This document shows positions 6,047 to 6,975 of a stretch of 6,975 nt of DNA, piece by piece. Below the pieces are notes generated by a model. It had not been told where the DNA came from. It was given only the letters and a program-made list of their open reading frames with translations, and ran no database searches. Source of the stretch: JBFHDX01 sp041584475 (GTDB lineage Bacteria > Pseudomonadota > Alphaproteobacteria > UBA8366 > JADFVY01); contig JBFHDX010000155.1 of the NCBI GenBank assembly GCA_041584475.1, positions 1 through 6,975 of the forward strand, given 5' to 3'. The first letter of the stretch is position 1, and each line of letters opens with the position of its first letter. Position numbers and translations under genes: made by a program.

Positions 6047-6142
6047 CACCCCCACCCTGCCCTCCCCCATCAAGGGGGAGGGAACTCCGCCCTGGCCGAC
6101 TGATTGAGCCCTCCCCTTGTGGGGGAGGGTTGGGTGGGGGCG
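6047..6142. repeat. Nested palindromic REP-like element between the flavoprotein and hydratase genes
   Basis: The outer arms 6049-6068 (C5-A-C3 ... C5) and 6121-6140 are inverted copies matching at 18 of 20 bases. Each arm is also part of a local hairpin: ccctccccc/gggggaggg (6060-6068 with 6074-6082, loop atcaa) and ccctcccc/ggggaggg (6109-6116 with 6122-6129, loop ttgtg). The element can thus form either two small hairpins or one long one enclosing about 50 bases. I recall such 'ccctcccc-ttgt-gggggaggg-ttgggtggggg' palindromes as abundant in Rhizobiales and related genomes. It lies 26 bases past the flavoprotein stop and may shape termination or mRNA stability there. Confidence 0.75.
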
Positions 6143-6168
6143 GGATCGACCATATGCAAGCACGCCGC

Positions 6169-6975
6169 TCATGCTCCCCCCGCCTCCGGCGGCGCGCCCG
6201 CCTCGCCCTCGATCAGCGATTCGCCGGGGGCGACGATGGTGAACGCTACCGGCCTCGTCGCCACCGTCAGGCGGCCGTCCGCGGCCAGCGCGACCGCGGT
6301 GAACGCGGACTCCTCGAGCGCGCCGGTCTCGGGGAAATCGGCGCGGAAATGGGCCCCGCGCGAGTCCTCGCGGGCCAGCGCGGCGTGCGCGATCGCCCGC
6401 GAGACGAGCAGCAGGCTCTCCGTGTTCAGCCAGTCGTGCCAGGTCACGCTGAAGGCGCGCGTCGCGCCGTCGATCCCGGTCTCCGCCAGCTCGGCCGACA
6501 GCACGTCGAGCTCGCCGAGCGCCGCCTCCAGCGCCGCCGCATCGCGGATGATGCCGACGCTGTCCCACATCAGATCGTCGAGGCGGCGGCGCAGCGCGTA
6601 GAGATCGCCCCGCCTGCGGCCGAACGGGCGCAGCGCCGCGGCAACCGCCTCCGCGACGCGGCTCTCGTCCGGCTCGCGCAACGAGCCCTCGCGGCGCACG
6701 AAATCGGCCATCTCGTCGCCGGCGATCGCGCCGAACACGGTGGAGTTGGCGACGCCGTTGCCGCCCAGCCGGTTCGCGCCGTGCACGCCGCCGGCATCCT
6801 CGCCGGCGACGTAGAACCCGGGAAGCGCCGTCGAGGTATCCTCCTCGACCTCGACGCCGCCCATCATGTAATGCGCCGTCGGCACCACCTCGACTCGGCC
6901 GCCGGCGAGGTCGAAGCCGCAATCGGCGCAGCGCTTCACCATGCCCCTGAACCTCTTGGCGACCAGATCGGGGCC
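6169..6975 (-). CDS. SdhA/FrdA-family FAD-dependent oxidoreductase, C-terminal part (cut by window edge)
   Basis: 268 codons plus stop; the 5' end lies beyond the window, and the frame is open to the edge (the first full codons read GPDLVAKRFRG), so the Met codon at 6942 is internal. PTAHYMMGGV (32-41 of the visible part) carries the active-site His35, and GEDAGGVHGANRLGGN (58-73) carries Arg69; the 34-residue spacing is like His355 to Arg390 of E. coli fumarate reductase. The later SRGAHFRADFP (205-215) is the C-terminal domain signature of this superfamily. It should oxidise or reduce a dicarboxylate such as succinate/fumarate, or act like L-aspartate oxidase. NGVANSTVFG replaces the NSLLDxxVFG usual in true SdhA, so it is probably a side branch rather than the respiratory complex II subunit. 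The FAD-binding N-terminus, any covalent-flavin His and any Fe-S partner gene are out of view. It lies 174 bp upstream of the hydratase alpha gene on the same strand. Confidence 0.85.
   Translation of the reverse strand, partial: GPDLVAKRFRGMVKRCADCGFDLAGGRVEVVPTAHYMMGGVEVEEDTSTALPGFYVAGEDAGGVHGANRLGGNGVANSTVFGAIAGDEMADFVRREGSLREPDESRVAEAVAAALRPFGRRRGDLYALRRRLDDLMWDSVGIIRDAAALEAALGELDVLSAELAETGIDGATRAFSVTWHDWLNTESLLLVSRAIAHAALAREDSRGAHFRADFPETGALEESAFTAVALAADGRLTVATRPVAFTIVAPGESLIEGEAGAPPEAGGA

Noticed and set aside
6008..6922. Alternative minus-strand frame across the flavoprotein gene
   Set aside because: Arg/Gly-rich shadow in another frame; the true frame carries the PTAHYMMGG and GANRLGGN signatures.
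1..6975. CRISPR array, tRNA/rRNA genes, transposase, phage or defence genes
   Set aside because: No regularly spaced direct repeats, cloverleaf-like sequence or matching protein motifs were seen on either strand.

Overview
The window is very GC-rich and densely coded. It looks like chromosomal DNA of an alphaproteobacterium, probably Rhizobiales- or Rhodospirillales-like. The basis is the composition, two kinds of intergenic palindromes that I recall as common in alphaproteobacterial genomes (a C5/G5-rich nested palindrome and a 'tcatcct...aggatga' REP-type hairpin), and an SDR-type threonine dehydrogenase gene beside a KBL-like aminoacyl-CoA ligase gene. The genus cannot be named from this stretch.

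Layout: one plus-strand gene lies at the left edge (41-988): a membrane-anchored protein with a DUF2652/class III cyclase-like domain. It converges on a run of minus-strand metabolic genes that fills the rest. In their direction of transcription (right to left) these are: the C-terminal part of an SdhA/FrdA-family flavoprotein, cut by the right window edge (6169-6975); a 173-bp gap with a nested palindrome; the alpha (5044-5994) and beta (4388-5068) subunits of a two-subunit class I fumarase/tartrate-dehydratase-type Fe-S hydro-lyase, overlapping by 25 bp; an SDR-fold protein whose YxxxK catalytic pair is replaced (3596-4300); a 358-bp gap with several hairpins; an SDR-type NAD-dependent L-threonine 3-dehydrogenase (2278-3237); and, 25 bp on, a glycine C-acetyltransferase (KBL)-like PLP enzyme (1020-2252).

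How they work together: tdh and kbl form a clear two-step threonine degradation pair (threonine to 2-amino-3-ketobutyrate, then glycine plus acetyl-CoA). The flavoprotein, hydratase and SDR could catalyse dehydrogenation, hydration and oxidation of a dicarboxylate in the manner of succinate to fumarate to malate to oxaloacetate. Both hydratase subunits and the SDR depart from textbook active-site motifs, so the true substrate may be something other than fumarate. I see no mobile-element gene, tRNA, rRNA, CRISPR array or defence system. The window is mostly ordinary central metabolism; the points of interest are the divergent hydratase and SDR and the intergenic hairpins.
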